Assembly (NCBI GenBank): GCA_964427875.1
Contig: CAYRVX010000002.1
Coordinates: 1-64,000 of the forward strand
Source: CAYRVX01 sp964427875
GTDB taxonomy: Bacteria; Planctomycetota; Phycisphaerae; SM23-33
Direction of reading: 5' to 3'
DNA: 64,000 bases
The notes beneath the pieces were generated by a model. The model was not told the origin of the DNA. It ran no database searches and worked only from the letters and a program-made list of their open reading frames with translations. The first letter of the stretch is position 1. Each line of letters opens with the position of its first letter. A program made the translations under genes and the position numbers. Positions 18,106 through 26,682 of the stretch are shown in pieces.

Positions 18106-18123
18106 GCCCGGCCTCGCCCGGGC
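18106..18123 (-). terminator. GC-rich hairpin after the pseudokinase/FGE gene
   Basis: An inverted repeat of 6 bp (GCCCGG / CCGGGC) with a 6-base loop lies 16 bases after the stop of the upstream gene on the minus strand. There is no T-tract, so it may slow or protect the 3' end rather than terminate fully. It sits just ahead of the candidate promoter at 18048-18076. Confidence 0.3.
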
Positions 18124-18139
18124 GTGCCGATGCGGCGGC

Positions 18140-21100
18140 TTAAGGCGTCGGCGACAGGTAGCCTCCGCTCGCGATTCCCTTCAGCAGGTTCAGCACGCGG
18201 TCCTGAAGCCGTCCGGGCCCGGCCAGAAACGCCAGGCGGAAGCCCACGTCCGAGAACGAGAAGGCCTGCTTCGGGTCCTCGTCGGAGCGCGGCTCGGGCA
18301 GCTCCTGCGGCTTGTCGCGGGCCACCTCCGGGGCCGACAGGGCCGAGCCGCCGATCACGCGCGCCGCGACCTTCGCCGCCTTCGCCAGCTTCATCACCTC
18401 GCCCGTCGTGACTGCCGACCCCCCTTTGGTGTTCTGGAACTCATCGGGATCTTCGTATGTAAATTCGGCGACGTTGCCCACCAGGTGCTGGAAGGCCGCT
18501 TGCCCGCCCGTGTCCACCTTCGCGAACCAGAGGTGCTTGTCGTTGCCCGCCCCGCTGACCGGCAGCGCTTCCCGCTTCTTCTTGACCGCGATTCCCCTCG
18601 GCGAGAAGATGCCCGCGTAAGGGTAGTTCCACTCCACGGGGACCCCGTCGTTCTCCTCCAGCGAGATCATGTGATCTCTCTGGATTCGCCAGGTCTCGTC
18701 TCGGAGGTTCGGCTTCTCCGGGGAGGCCGCCTTGTTCGCCTGGAGTGCCGCCAGCCATTCGGCGGAGGTGGGCAGGCGGCAGTTCATCAGGCGGCAGAAG
18801 TAGATCGCCCCGGCCAGGGAGACGTGCTGCATCGGGTGCGCCCCCGTCGGCATCTCGGAGGGCTTGGCCGCCTCGGCGTACCGACGGAGCTTCACCTCGT
18901 CTATCATGGAGTGGACGTTGTGCAGCCACCGCGCGCTGACGGCCAGCTCGCCCCCGCTCCGCACCCACACTCGCGGCCCGTACGCGTCATCGTCGGGCAC
19001 GAGCAGTGCGTTCACGTCCTGCCAGTTCTTCGCGACGACCTTCCGGAACAGGTCGACCGGGGTCTCCGTGGTGCAGAGGAAGCACCGCTTGCCGCCCGTG
19101 GTCGTCACCTTCCTGAACGTGAGCTCTTCGGTCTTGCCCGGCTGCCATTCCCAGGAGTAGGTCACGGTGTCGGCGGTCTGTCGGGCGATCCTCCAATGGC
19201 CCAGGCCGGCGGGCCCGGCCTTGGTGAGGTCCACCCCGCCGCCGCCGGGCTCCTTCTGGATCTTGCCCAATTCGCCCGTCATGCCCAAGACGTCCGAACG
19301 CTGGCGGAACGCCCCCGGCATCGACTGGAGCTTCGCCAGGAAGTCGCCGATGATCTGCTTGACCTGCGCATCGGGCAGCTTGCCCGGCTGGGCGGACACG
19401 TCGCGGCGGAAGGCATACATGTCCAGGCGGAACCGTGCCAGGGGCGGAAGCTGCCCGTCGGGCTTCACGCCGAACTGGGCCATCTGCCCAACGGCGTCCT
19501 CGATCTGCCCGACACCCGACACATTGACGAAGTACGCCTCCCATCTGCCCGGGCTCTCGACGGCCAGCTCCTGCTGAAGCGCCGCCTTCCGGGTCGCATC
19601 GCTCAGCAGCCCGTATAGGGCCGAGAGGTTCTTGCGCGCCTCGATCTCCTGCTTGAGCTCCGCCGGGCTCGACGGCCAAGGCCTGCTGAGCCTACCCAGC
19701 CGCAGCCACGCCGCCCGCGCGCTTTCGAAACTTCCCTGCCTGCCGGCGTTGACCTGCGCCAGCAGGCGCTGGGGGTCGGTGAGGGCAGCGACCTGCTTGA
19801 GAGCGTCCAGACGAGCGACCATGGCCTGGACGGCCTTGCTCACCGCGGGGTCCCTGAGAACCGGGTCCTTCTGCTGCTCCGCGTGGAACTCCCCCAGCGT
19901 CACGGACAGAGAGCCGGGCTTTTCCGTCAACAGGTACCCGGCGTTGAGTGCGTCTTGGATCCGGTTGAACGCGGGGACGATCTTCGACAGGCCCGCTCGC
20001 CAGGTATTGTATGCTGAAATCTGGTGGTCGCGGTTCTGGGTGAAGCTCGGGTCCTCCTGACCCGGTAAGACCTTCTGCCAGTTCGCGAAGGACAGGCAGC
20101 TCGACACGGCGTGCCTCCGCCGTGACTTGACCTCCGTCGTCACCAGCGCCACGTTCCAGGGCCGCTCGTCTCCTGCCTTCACGACCGGCTCGGCCGTGAA
20201 CTGCCTGGGGATGCCGACGAGGAACGAGCTCAGACGGTCCGCCTTCTCCGCGAGCGCTTTGGCTTTCGTCTCGCTCTTCAGCAGCTCGTCGCGCTGCGTC
20301 ACCCAGATCCGGTTGATCTCCGCGTCGATCTGCGCCGCGCCCGACGTGACGATCGTGCTGCGCGCTCGCAGCCGCTCGCGGACCTGCTCCAGCGTGCCTC
20401 GGACCTCCCTGTCGAAGGTCCCCTCCAGCTCCCGGATGCGCTCCATGCCGCTGCTGATCCGGCCGGCGATATCCTTCAAAGCGGAACCGACCCGTGCGAT
20501 GCCCGCGTCGATCTCGGCGTGACTGTCGGGGTCGTAGACTGCCGCGGCGATGACCTTCGCATAGGTGTCTCTGGTCGCCCGCAGGCTCTCCGGATACTCC
20601 TTCCTCGCCTGATCGACTGCGTCGAGCCCTTCGGTGATCTTCTTGCCAGAATCAGGCGAGAGCTCCGCCTTGGCGAGCTGGTTCCTGAGATTCCTGATTC
20701 GCTGCTGGAGGTTCTGGACGTCCGCGCCTCTGTTTCTGAGGGCGTCTTCGATCTGCCCCTTCCATTCGGCGGTGCGCGGGTCGTCTCTGACGTCGTAATG
20801 TCCGCTTGCCAGCCTCGCCAGCCCCTTCCGGAGCACGTCGTCCGTCATCTTCTCACCGGCGGCAACGGCGAAGGGGGGCTCTTTCTCGACAAGCGACCAG
20901 TAGAGGGGCTTGGCCGGCGGCTTGGGCCTGTGGATGTAGTCCTTCAATCGCTGGGGCAGTCCGTTCGGGGCGAGGAGGTCGTCGAGCTTCTCGACCACCT
21001 TTTGGAGCGACTTCGCCCCGGTGACGTCGGAGGACACGGCCGTCTCACTGAGCAGGTACTCGCCGAACCGCGCCAGCGGCTTGACGTCGCCTTGGCCCCA

Positions 21101-22531
21101 CGTCTCCAGTTCCTCCCGGAGCTTCTCAATGCTCTTCCACTTCTCCTCGATTTCAGCCAGCGGCTGCTGAGCGGCGAGGATGGAGTCCACGCGCTCTTTC
21201 ACCCGGGAGCCGGCAAAGGGCACCAGGCCTGCAAGGTACTCCGCCGGGGCCTGCCAGCCGCGATCCTTGAACGTCTTCGCTTTCGCTGCCGACTGACCCA
21301 AAGCAGGCCAGGCCTCGCTGGAGAGGTCTCTCTTGAGCTGCTTGACTGCCGCCAGCGCCTCCGCCACTTTGCTGCCGGCCTCCCGCTTCTTGGCTTCTTC
21401 GAGTCCTCTCAGAAGCTCGTCAGGATCACTGCGCAGACCCTCCAACAGATAATCCGACCTCCCGCTGTATCCTATGATCTTCCTGGGGGCGAAATCCCCC
21501 GTGTTCTTCATGATGCCGGCCAAAACGGGAAGCACGCGCTGACTGAGATGGGAGTCCTTCTCCCACGAGGCCAGGTGTCCCTGCTCTCTCTGCAACATCA
21601 GCGGCTCGACCCAGCCGTGATACTCCTGGCACAAGGCGATCAGGTCGGCGACCTCGATCTTCGCCCCGTTGCCGTTGCGCCTGGAATCGCCGGGAGGCCA
21701 AAGCACCAAGGCTCCGACGGCGACCAGCGCCAGCACCGCGGCCGCGGCGGCAATCATCGTCCACGGCTTGCCGACGCGCTCGCGGAGCTTCTCGACGTCT
21801 TCGGCCAGGTCCTCGAAGGTCAGCAGCCCCGGCGAGAGGTTCGGATTGAGCAGGCGATTGCAGAGCTGCCGCCAGGCGGTGCCGTTCTTCCCGAGTGCGG
21901 CCCATTCCTTCGAATCCGGCGCAGGGTAGCCTCCCATCGCCTTGCCCGTGCGGAGAAGCACCAACTGGTAGATCAACTCCCCCACGGCGTGCAGATCGGG
22001 CACGTCGCCCGTTTTCGGATCGAGGTGCCCGGCGCCTGCCGGATCGGTCAGCAGCGGCGTCGCCTGCGAGATGTCGCTCTTGCCCGCCAGCAGGATGTTC
22101 GAGGGCTTGAGGTTGCCGTGGGGGCGATCGCAGGCCCTTCTGAACTCGATCAGCCCGTGGACCACGGCGCCGACGATACGATACAGCCCCCCGCCGCGGA
22201 GCCTGACGTGGCCGCGAATCAGGTGCTGAACGGACCGGCGGTGATTGTCGGTGACGAAGTAGGCGCCGCCCTCGACGGTGCCGACCTCATGGACGGCCGC
22301 CCAGTGCTCCGCCCCGGAGGCTGCAGCCTTTTGCTGGGCCCGCGCGCCGTCGAGAAACGTCTCGACCTCTCGCTGGATCAGATCGTCCGAACCGTCAACG
22401 GAAGGGGGGCGGTAGCACTTGACCACAAACCGGTCCCCCCCGTCGCCGCCGACCTTCCTCGCCGTCGAGGCCGAGGCCAGGCCGCTGCGATAAAGCTCCC
22501 GTACGGTCTCGTACCCGCCGAAAACCGCCAT
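18140..22531 (-). CDS. Pseudokinase-like head fused to a transmembrane helix, long helical segment and FGE-like domain
   Basis: A 1463-residue fusion. Residues about 1-250 are a protein-kinase-like domain: Lys38 in FVVKCY fits the ATP-binding lysine, and HGNLKPSN (138-145) is the catalytic loop with Asn140 where HRD/HGD kinases have the catalytic Asp. The DFG position reads DPA (163-165). It is therefore probably a pseudokinase or very weak kinase. One transmembrane helix (about 258-278) leads to about 900 residues of helical sequence and a C-terminal FGE-like domain (CRLPTSAEWLAAL, GNVAEF, VIGGSALS, FSFSDVGFRLAF). The non-head part is paralogous to the TagF fusion at 5887-10416. The gene follows the TssJ-like gene by 49 bases. 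In proteobacteria the kinase PpkA activates T6SS, so a regulatory role is inferred. Confidence 0.8.
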   Translation of the reverse strand: MAVFGGYETVRELYRSGLASASTARKVGGDGGDRFVVKCYRPPSVDGSDDLIQREVETFLDGARAQQKAAASGAEHWAAVHEVGTVEGGAYFVTDNHRRSVQHLIRGHVRLRGGGLYRIVGAVVHGLIEFRRACDRPHGNLKPSNILLAGKSDISQATPLLTDPAGAGHLDPKTGDVPDLHAVGELIYQLVLLRTGKAMGGYPAPDSKEWAALGKNGTAWRQLCNRLLNPNLSPGLLTFEDLAEDVEKLRERVGKPWTMIAAAAAVLALVAVGALVLWPPGDSRRNGNGAKIEVADLIALCQEYHGWVEPLMLQREQGHLASWEKDSHLSQRVLPVLAGIMKNTGDFAPRKIIGYSGRSDYLLEGLRSDPDELLRGLEEAKKREAGSKVAEALAAVKQLKRDLSSEAWPALGQSAAKAKTFKDRGWQAPAEYLAGLVPFAGSRVKERVDSILAAQQPLAEIEEKWKSIEKLREELETWGQGDVKPLARFGEYLLSETAVSSDVTGAKSLQKVVEKLDDLLAPNGLPQRLKDYIHRPKPPAKPLYWSLVEKEPPFAVAAGEKMTDDVLRKGLARLASGHYDVRDDPRTAEWKGQIEDALRNRGADVQNLQQRIRNLRNQLAKAELSPDSGKKITEGLDAVDQARKEYPESLRATRDTYAKVIAAAVYDPDSHAEIDAGIARVGSALKDIAGRISSGMERIRELEGTFDREVRGTLEQVRERLRARSTIVTSGAAQIDAEINRIWVTQRDELLKSETKAKALAEKADRLSSFLVGIPRQFTAEPVVKAGDERPWNVALVTTEVKSRRRHAVSSCLSFANWQKVLPGQEDPSFTQNRDHQISAYNTWRAGLSKIVPAFNRIQDALNAGYLLTEKPGSLSVTLGEFHAEQQKDPVLRDPAVSKAVQAMVARLDALKQVAALTDPQRLLAQVNAGRQGSFESARAAWLRLGRLSRPWPSSPAELKQEIEARKNLSALYGLLSDATRKAALQQELAVESPGRWEAYFVNVSGVGQIEDAVGQMAQFGVKPDGQLPPLARFRLDMYAFRRDVSAQPGKLPDAQVKQIIGDFLAKLQSMPGAFRQRSDVLGMTGELGKIQKEPGGGGVDLTKAGPAGLGHWRIARQTADTVTYSWEWQPGKTEELTFRKVTTTGGKRCFLCTTETPVDLFRKVVAKNWQDVNALLVPDDDAYGPRVWVRSGGELAVSARWLHNVHSMIDEVKLRRYAEAAKPSEMPTGAHPMQHVSLAGAIYFCRLMNCRLPTSAEWLAALQANKAASPEKPNLRDETWRIQRDHMISLEENDGVPVEWNYPYAGIFSPRGIAVKKKREALPVSGAGNDKHLWFAKVDTGGQAAFQHLVGNVAEFTYEDPDEFQNTKGGSAVTTGEVMKLAKAAKVAARVIGGSALSAPEVARDKPQELPEPRSDEDPKQAFSFSDVGFRLAFLAGPGRLQDRVLNLLKGIASGGYLSPTP

Positions 22532-22580
22532 GTGCCGTCATCCTCTGCCCGATTCGGCAACGCCGCGGGGCACACCGCCG

Positions 22581-23126
22581 TCACTTCTTCTTGGTCGGCT
22601 GCCTCAGGAGCGTCATCCCCGTTGCACGCAGCTCGACCGGGATGGTAAGCGCCCCCCACGCGGACCACTCCCATCGGCCTCGTTCCAGCGGAAGGACCTT
22701 CCGCCGGGGATCGGCGTCGCCGGGCTGGTCCTCCTGAAGCCACGGCAGATGCGCCAGGACGAACAGGTGATTGGCCTGCCTCTTGTTGATCCACTCCCTC
22801 CAGATCGGGTCGTTGACCGAGAGCTTCTGTTTCTTCGGGTGGCCCTCGCCGAACCTCATCACGTACTTGATCGCGCTGGTTCGCATCCTGTTGTCGGGCT
22901 CCCAGTAGTTGTTCATCGACATCTGCTCCCAGCGAGTGAAGTCCGTGTCGCTGACGCCGACGAGGTTCACCTCGATGGACTGGAGGGCCCCGGTCTTGTC
23001 TCGGAGCCCGGTGTCCCGTTCGTCCAGGAGGACCTCCACGTTGAAGGGCCCGGCACTGCACCCGCCGAGAAGCCATGCCGTGGAAACCGCCCCGATCAAG
23101 ACTGCCGTTAGGTTCTTGGTGCTCAT
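22581..23126 (-). CDS. tssJ: TssJ-like T6SS lipoprotein
   Basis: A 181-residue lipoprotein with leader ending LLGGC (Cys23). TssJ is the outer-membrane lipoprotein of the T6SS membrane complex, usually 150-190 residues with a transthyretin-like sandwich that contacts TssM. Length, lipobox, the conserved-looking strand SIEVNLVGVSDTDF early in the mature chain and the location among tssK, tssL and tssM genes fit, and no other candidate is present. Sequence similarity to textbook TssJ is faint, so the symbol is provisional. It lies between the 660-residue gene (72 bases upstream) and the pseudokinase fusion. Confidence 0.6.
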   Translation of the reverse strand: MSTKNLTAVLIGAVSTAWLLGGCSAGPFNVEVLLDERDTGLRDKTGALQSIEVNLVGVSDTDFTRWEQMSMNNYWEPDNRMRTSAIKYVMRFGEGHPKKQKLSVNDPIWREWINKRQANHLFVLAHLPWLQEDQPGDADPRRKVLPLERGRWEWSAWGALTIPVELRATGMTLLRQPTKKK

Positions 23127-23198
23127 CGATCGCTCCTTGTAGTCTTCGTTGTTCGGTGTCCTGTGGCGTTTTCAGGTGATGGCTCTCGCCGAGGCGCC

Positions 23199-25181
23199 CT
23201 ATGCGCCGCCGCCCACACCCATCAGGTGCTGCCGAACGATCGCGTGAATCTCCCGGTTGAACCGCCAATCGATTACGATCAGGCTTCGCGTCCGAAGCAC
23301 CAGGTCGTTGAAATCCTCGACGGCCCGGTCGAACACCTTGTGGATGCCGCCGGGGGGCGCATCCCCGAAGTCCCTCGTCAGGCTGTCAGGCCCGATGCCC
23401 GGCAGCAGGCGCACGATCGCGCCCAGCACGTCAAACCAGACCTCCGCGGGGACCAGGTCCAGCGCCTCCTCGGGTCTCATCTCCTCATTCGTCAGCCGGT
23501 GGGGGCCCAGCGACCCCAGCCACCGGTCGTCGGCCTCGAAGACCGTCCGAACCCGCAGCCCCAGCCCGACCGACTCATCATATTCTTCGGCCAGTCGGCG
23601 CGCGAGGCTTAGCGTCTCGTCCAGCACCACGGGCAGGGTCGTCTGGTTGTTCACCAGCAGCGTCCTCATCGCCAGGACCGCCAGCGCGTAGAGGTCGCAC
23701 GGGCTGCTGAGAAGCGGGATGATCTCGAAGGGCGTATCCGCGACGGGGACCCCCTCCGCCGCCCGCAGGGCCGAAACGGCCTCTTCACCAAACCGCTGGC
23801 CTACCGTCCGGAAACGCCATTCCCCCGCCGCAAGCGCCGAGGCCTGCTCCAACTGCCCGTACAGGTCCACGCGCCCGCACGTGAGGTTCATCCTGAGCCA
23901 GATCAGATCGTACCTGGCCGCGTCGAACCGCTCCTGGGTCGCGAAGGTGCCCTCGACAATCGTACCCCCGCTGGCCTCGGGCAGCACCTGGCGGATCCGC
24001 ACGGTGCCCCGCCCGCGGGCCGTCTGGCCGGCCGACTCCGGACGATACACCGACGCAGCCCCCGCCGAGCCACGCAGGAAATACTGCGCCGAGCTCGTGC
24101 TGATGGGAAGCGCAATCGCGTCGCCCGGATCGCACAGCACCGCGCGGGCCGTCCAAAGAAACGGCAAACCCACCCCGGGCTGCGACAGGCGAACCTGGAA
24201 GCTGTCTGCCGAAAGGTTCAGCAGCGGCCGCTGCGTCAACTGCGCGGTCCGCCGCACCGTGCGGACCGCGTCGGCCATCAGCCGCAGCTTCAGGTGCAGC
24301 GACTCGACCATCCGCCCCGACCGGCCGTGCCGGCCCAGGAACAGCCATCCGCCGTCGGTCAGGTCCGGGTCGCTGTTCTTCAACGCCTCGAACATCGGCC
24401 CGAGATCCACCATGCTCCGTCCGTGAAACACCCCGTCCCACGTCTCGCCGGACAGCAGGCCGGAAAAGGCCTCCATGTGAATCGGCCAGTGCCTCCGAAC
24501 GAGGATCAGCCCCCCGCCGGCGTTGACGCCCAGCAGCCCACGCCGCCCGCCGGTGAGCTCCGTCGTCGATAACACCGATTCGCTCTGCGGCGCGTCCGAC
24601 GTGACCGGAACGAACGGCGTCTCGCCCTTCAGCTCCGGAAGGTGAAGGTACCTGTGAAGCGAGGTCGAGTAGCCCGGCAGGTGCTTGGAGGTGAGCAGCT
24701 CGTCGTCGCGGCAGAGCTCCCATCTCCCGCCGGACTGCGGATCGACCGGGTGGATCGGCTCCATCGCCGTCAGGTCCACGTACATCGGCAGTGGATGACG
24801 CGTCTCCCAGCCTGCCTGGATCACGCCGGCCGGGTCCGCCTCGATCAGCGAGCGGAAGTAGCCTTTCCAGCGTTCGTCCAGAACGTGGTTGGAGAGCGCC
24901 TCGCGACAGGCCGTGCTCGTGTTGACCAGGCCCTCCAGGTCCTGTATCCACAGCTCGATCCACTCCTGGACGGCCCCGCCGGCATCCAGGATGCACCCCA
25001 GCAGGACCCGTCCGTCGATCAGGTCGCGAAGGACCACCAGGTGCCCTGCCACCGGGTCCGGCGAGCGCCTCACCAAGACACAGATCCGAAGCGGGCTGTC
25101 GGCTTGATCCGCGGAAAGCAGGACCGCGGCGTATCCTTCAGGGACCCCCGTCAGGGCATCTTTGACGTCGGAAGCAGACAT
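23199..25181 (-). CDS. Uncharacterised T6SS-linked protein, 660 residues
   Basis: I do not recognise this protein. It has no signal peptide or transmembrane helix and appears to be mixed alpha/beta; it has many aromatic and Gly-rich turns (for example LPGYSTSLHRYLHLPEL and GGWLFLGRHGRSGRM) and a helical C-terminal third. The ATG at 25181 is preferred over one 102 bases upstream because AAGGCGGC precedes it and the extra residues look non-coding. It is the first gene of the block that continues with the TssJ-like lipoprotein, has its own candidate promoter, and follows two terminator-like hairpins. It could be a lineage-specific T6SS structural or regulatory subunit; that is inference from position only. 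Confidence 0.7.
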   Translation of the reverse strand: MSASDVKDALTGVPEGYAAVLLSADQADSPLRICVLVRRSPDPVAGHLVVLRDLIDGRVLLGCILDAGGAVQEWIELWIQDLEGLVNTSTACREALSNHVLDERWKGYFRSLIEADPAGVIQAGWETRHPLPMYVDLTAMEPIHPVDPQSGGRWELCRDDELLTSKHLPGYSTSLHRYLHLPELKGETPFVPVTSDAPQSESVLSTTELTGGRRGLLGVNAGGGLILVRRHWPIHMEAFSGLLSGETWDGVFHGRSMVDLGPMFEALKNSDPDLTDGGWLFLGRHGRSGRMVESLHLKLRLMADAVRTVRRTAQLTQRPLLNLSADSFQVRLSQPGVGLPFLWTARAVLCDPGDAIALPISTSSAQYFLRGSAGAASVYRPESAGQTARGRGTVRIRQVLPEASGGTIVEGTFATQERFDAARYDLIWLRMNLTCGRVDLYGQLEQASALAAGEWRFRTVGQRFGEEAVSALRAAEGVPVADTPFEIIPLLSSPCDLYALAVLAMRTLLVNNQTTLPVVLDETLSLARRLAEEYDESVGLGLRVRTVFEADDRWLGSLGPHRLTNEEMRPEEALDLVPAEVWFDVLGAIVRLLPGIGPDSLTRDFGDAPPGGIHKVFDRAVEDFNDLVLRTRSLIVIDWRFNREIHAIVRQHLMGVGGGA

Positions 25182-25293
25182 GCACGTGCCGCCTTTACAA
25201 ACAGGACGACCCCTGGGCCCGCCTCTCCCATCAGAACCTGGGCGAGCGACTTGAGCCCGCGGGGAATCTACCAGCAACTTCACGCTCTAGGTA

Positions 25294-25321
25294 AGTCTAT
25301 TCACAAAAAAGCCGCTGTCAA
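25294..25321 (-). promoter_or_regulatory. Candidate sigma-70-type promoter for the 660-residue gene and tssJ
   Basis: On the minus strand a perfect -35 TTGACA (25316-25321) is followed after 16 bases by TAGACT (25294-25299). The leader to the ATG at 25181 would be about 105 bases. The -35 lies in the loop of the hairpin at 25305-25335, so promoter and terminator overlap. Confidence 0.45.
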
Positions 25322-25335
25322 AGGTTTTTGGCGGC
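25305..25335 (-). terminator. Rho-independent-like terminator after the PAAR gene
   Basis: On the minus strand GCCGC (25331-25335) and GCGGC (25311-25315) form a 5 bp stem with a 15-base loop, directly followed by six T (25305-25310). It would end transcripts coming from vgrG to PAAR. The stem is short, so efficiency is uncertain. Confidence 0.45.
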
Positions 25336-25347
25336 GTTAATGTGAAA

Positions 25348-25360
25348 GGCCCGACGGGCC
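25348..25360 (-). terminator. Second hairpin terminator candidate after the PAAR gene
   Basis: A perfect 5 bp stem GGCCC/GGGCC with a 3-base loop, followed on the minus strand by TTTCACATT. It lies 80 bases after the PAAR stop and just ahead of the hairpin with the T6 tract, so the two form a tandem end to the effector operon. Confidence 0.45.
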
Positions 25361-25439
25361 GCTGCGAAACACGTCCGAGCGTGATCCCCGCCCCCCGGCC
25401 GCCAGGAGCGGCCGCTCACGCCCCACCCGCCCGGAAGGT

Positions 25440-25727
25440 CTATCCGCCAACCATCACCGTCGGACAGCCCATGACGATCACCCCGCCGTGGGCGGTCTGG
25501 TCGCCCAGACGCGCCGCCGGCAGGAACCCGATCAGCACCGTCGCCGATCCCTTCGCGATCATGTCCGGCGGGCCGACACAGGTGCACGTGTCGGTCATGC
25601 GGGCGGCCGGCAAGAAGCCGATCATCACCGTCGGGCAGCCCATGATGATCGGGCCGCCGACGTGCGGCTTCGGCCCATCGGACATCGGGCAGGTGTGCAT
25701 GTCGGTTATTCTAGCCGCAGGAGGCAT
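25440..25727 (-). CDS. PAAR-repeat spike-tip protein
   Basis: A 95-residue stand-alone PAAR protein. The family repeats are plain: two PAAR motifs (residues 3-6 and 40-43) and a related PAARLGD near 71, with Gly-rich loops and His/Cys residues (MHTCPMSDG, TDTCTCVG) that would bind the tip metal. PAAR proteins cap the VgrG trimer and can carry effectors. It has no effector extension. The gene is 15 bases downstream of a helical protein gene and is the last in the vgrG-effector set, so it probably completes the spike loaded with the product of 26683-28731. Confidence 0.93.
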   Translation of the reverse strand: MPPAARITDMHTCPMSDGPKPHVGGPIIMGCPTVMIGFLPAARMTDTCTCVGPPDMIAKGSATVLIGFLPAARLGDQTAHGGVIVMGCPTVMVGG

Positions 25728-25742
25728 GGTCCACAGTCCCTT

Positions 25743-26681
25743 CTACACCTTCAAGTCGTCCCAGAGGAAGCTGATGGGGCGGCGGCTGGCGTCGTCGTAG
25801 AGCTTTCGCTGCTTCAGGGGCAGCCGGCGCTGGAGATAGATGATGGCCTGCCCCGCGCGCACCAGGGCGAAGTCCGTCGCCGGATCGACGGCGACCTTCT
25901 TCGGGTCCAATCCGTCGATGATCTTGGAGAAGGCGGCCACGACCGGCTCGAGGTCGTCGTCGATGGCCTCCTTGCGGAGGAGCCGGCCGGCCCACTTGAC
26001 CATGAACTCCCGGCTGTGCGGCGAGCGTCCCATGTAGATGGCCACCAGGTCATCGCGCCGCTCCGCCGGCTCCTTGGCGAGCAGATCCTTCCTGGCCTCG
26101 GCGAGCGCCTGGTACTTGGGCACCTTGACCCTCTTGATGTCGGCGACCTTGTTGTAGAGCGTCAGGTTGGTTCGATCGCGCGTCCTGGTCCGCTGGCGCG
26201 CGACGAACTCCTCGTTGATCCTCGCCACGACCTTGTTGATGGAATCGGCCGGCGAGAGCACCACGCCCGTTTCCAGCAGCACCTCGAAGGCGTCGGGGGC
26301 GCTGCGGTGACGAACGACAACCTTGCTGAAGTAGTCCACGGCCTGGTTGGCCTGCTCCTCGGTGCCCATCTCGCCCGCGGCCTGGGCCGCGTAACACGAG
26401 CGGCGCAGGTCCTCGTGGTTCGCCTCCTTGCTGTTCAAGGCCGGCAGGAAGTGCTCCACGGCGTCGGTCCGCTCGTAGAAGCGGATCAGGTCCACGCCCC
26501 GCTCGTAGGCGAAGTCCGGGGAATCTTCCTTGAGGTTCTCTTCGAGATACTCCGAGACGAGCTCGGGCTTGACGCCTCGCGGAACGCGGATGCCGCCGTA
26601 CTCGTCGAGGAGAAACTGCCCGAGCTTCGCTTCGGCCTGGGCCTCGTCGTATCGGACGATCGTGATGTTTATGTCGCTCAT
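25743..26681 (-). CDS. Helical protein between effector and PAAR genes (adaptor or immunity candidate)
   Basis: A 312-residue soluble protein rich in amphipathic helices, with stretches reminiscent of TPR or HEAT repeats (for example RRSCYAAQAAGEMG and YFSKVVVRHRSAPDAFEVL). It has no signal peptide or membrane segment and I do not recognise the family. It is placed one base after the candidate effector stop and 15 bases before PAAR. In T6SS loci such positions are taken by chaperone/adaptor or immunity genes. A cytoplasmic adaptor is easier to reconcile with the missing signal peptide, because immunity to a periplasmic wall-acting toxin would normally be exported. Confidence 0.65.
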   Translation of the reverse strand: MSDINITIVRYDEAQAEAKLGQFLLDEYGGIRVPRGVKPELVSEYLEENLKEDSPDFAYERGVDLIRFYERTDAVEHFLPALNSKEANHEDLRRSCYAAQAAGEMGTEEQANQAVDYFSKVVVRHRSAPDAFEVLLETGVVLSPADSINKVVARINEEFVARQRTRTRDRTNLTLYNKVADIKRVKVPKYQALAEARKDLLAKEPAERRDDLVAIYMGRSPHSREFMVKWAGRLLRKEAIDDDLEPVVAAFSKIIDGLDPKKVAVDPATDFALVRAGQAIIYLQRRLPLKQRKLYDDASRRPISFLWDDLKV

Positions 26682-26682
26682 A

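Noticed and set aside
5887..22531. Diversity-generating retroelement acting on the FGE/lectin-fold C-termini
   Set aside because: FGE-like domains are frequent retroelement targets, but no reverse transcriptase or template repeat is in the window.
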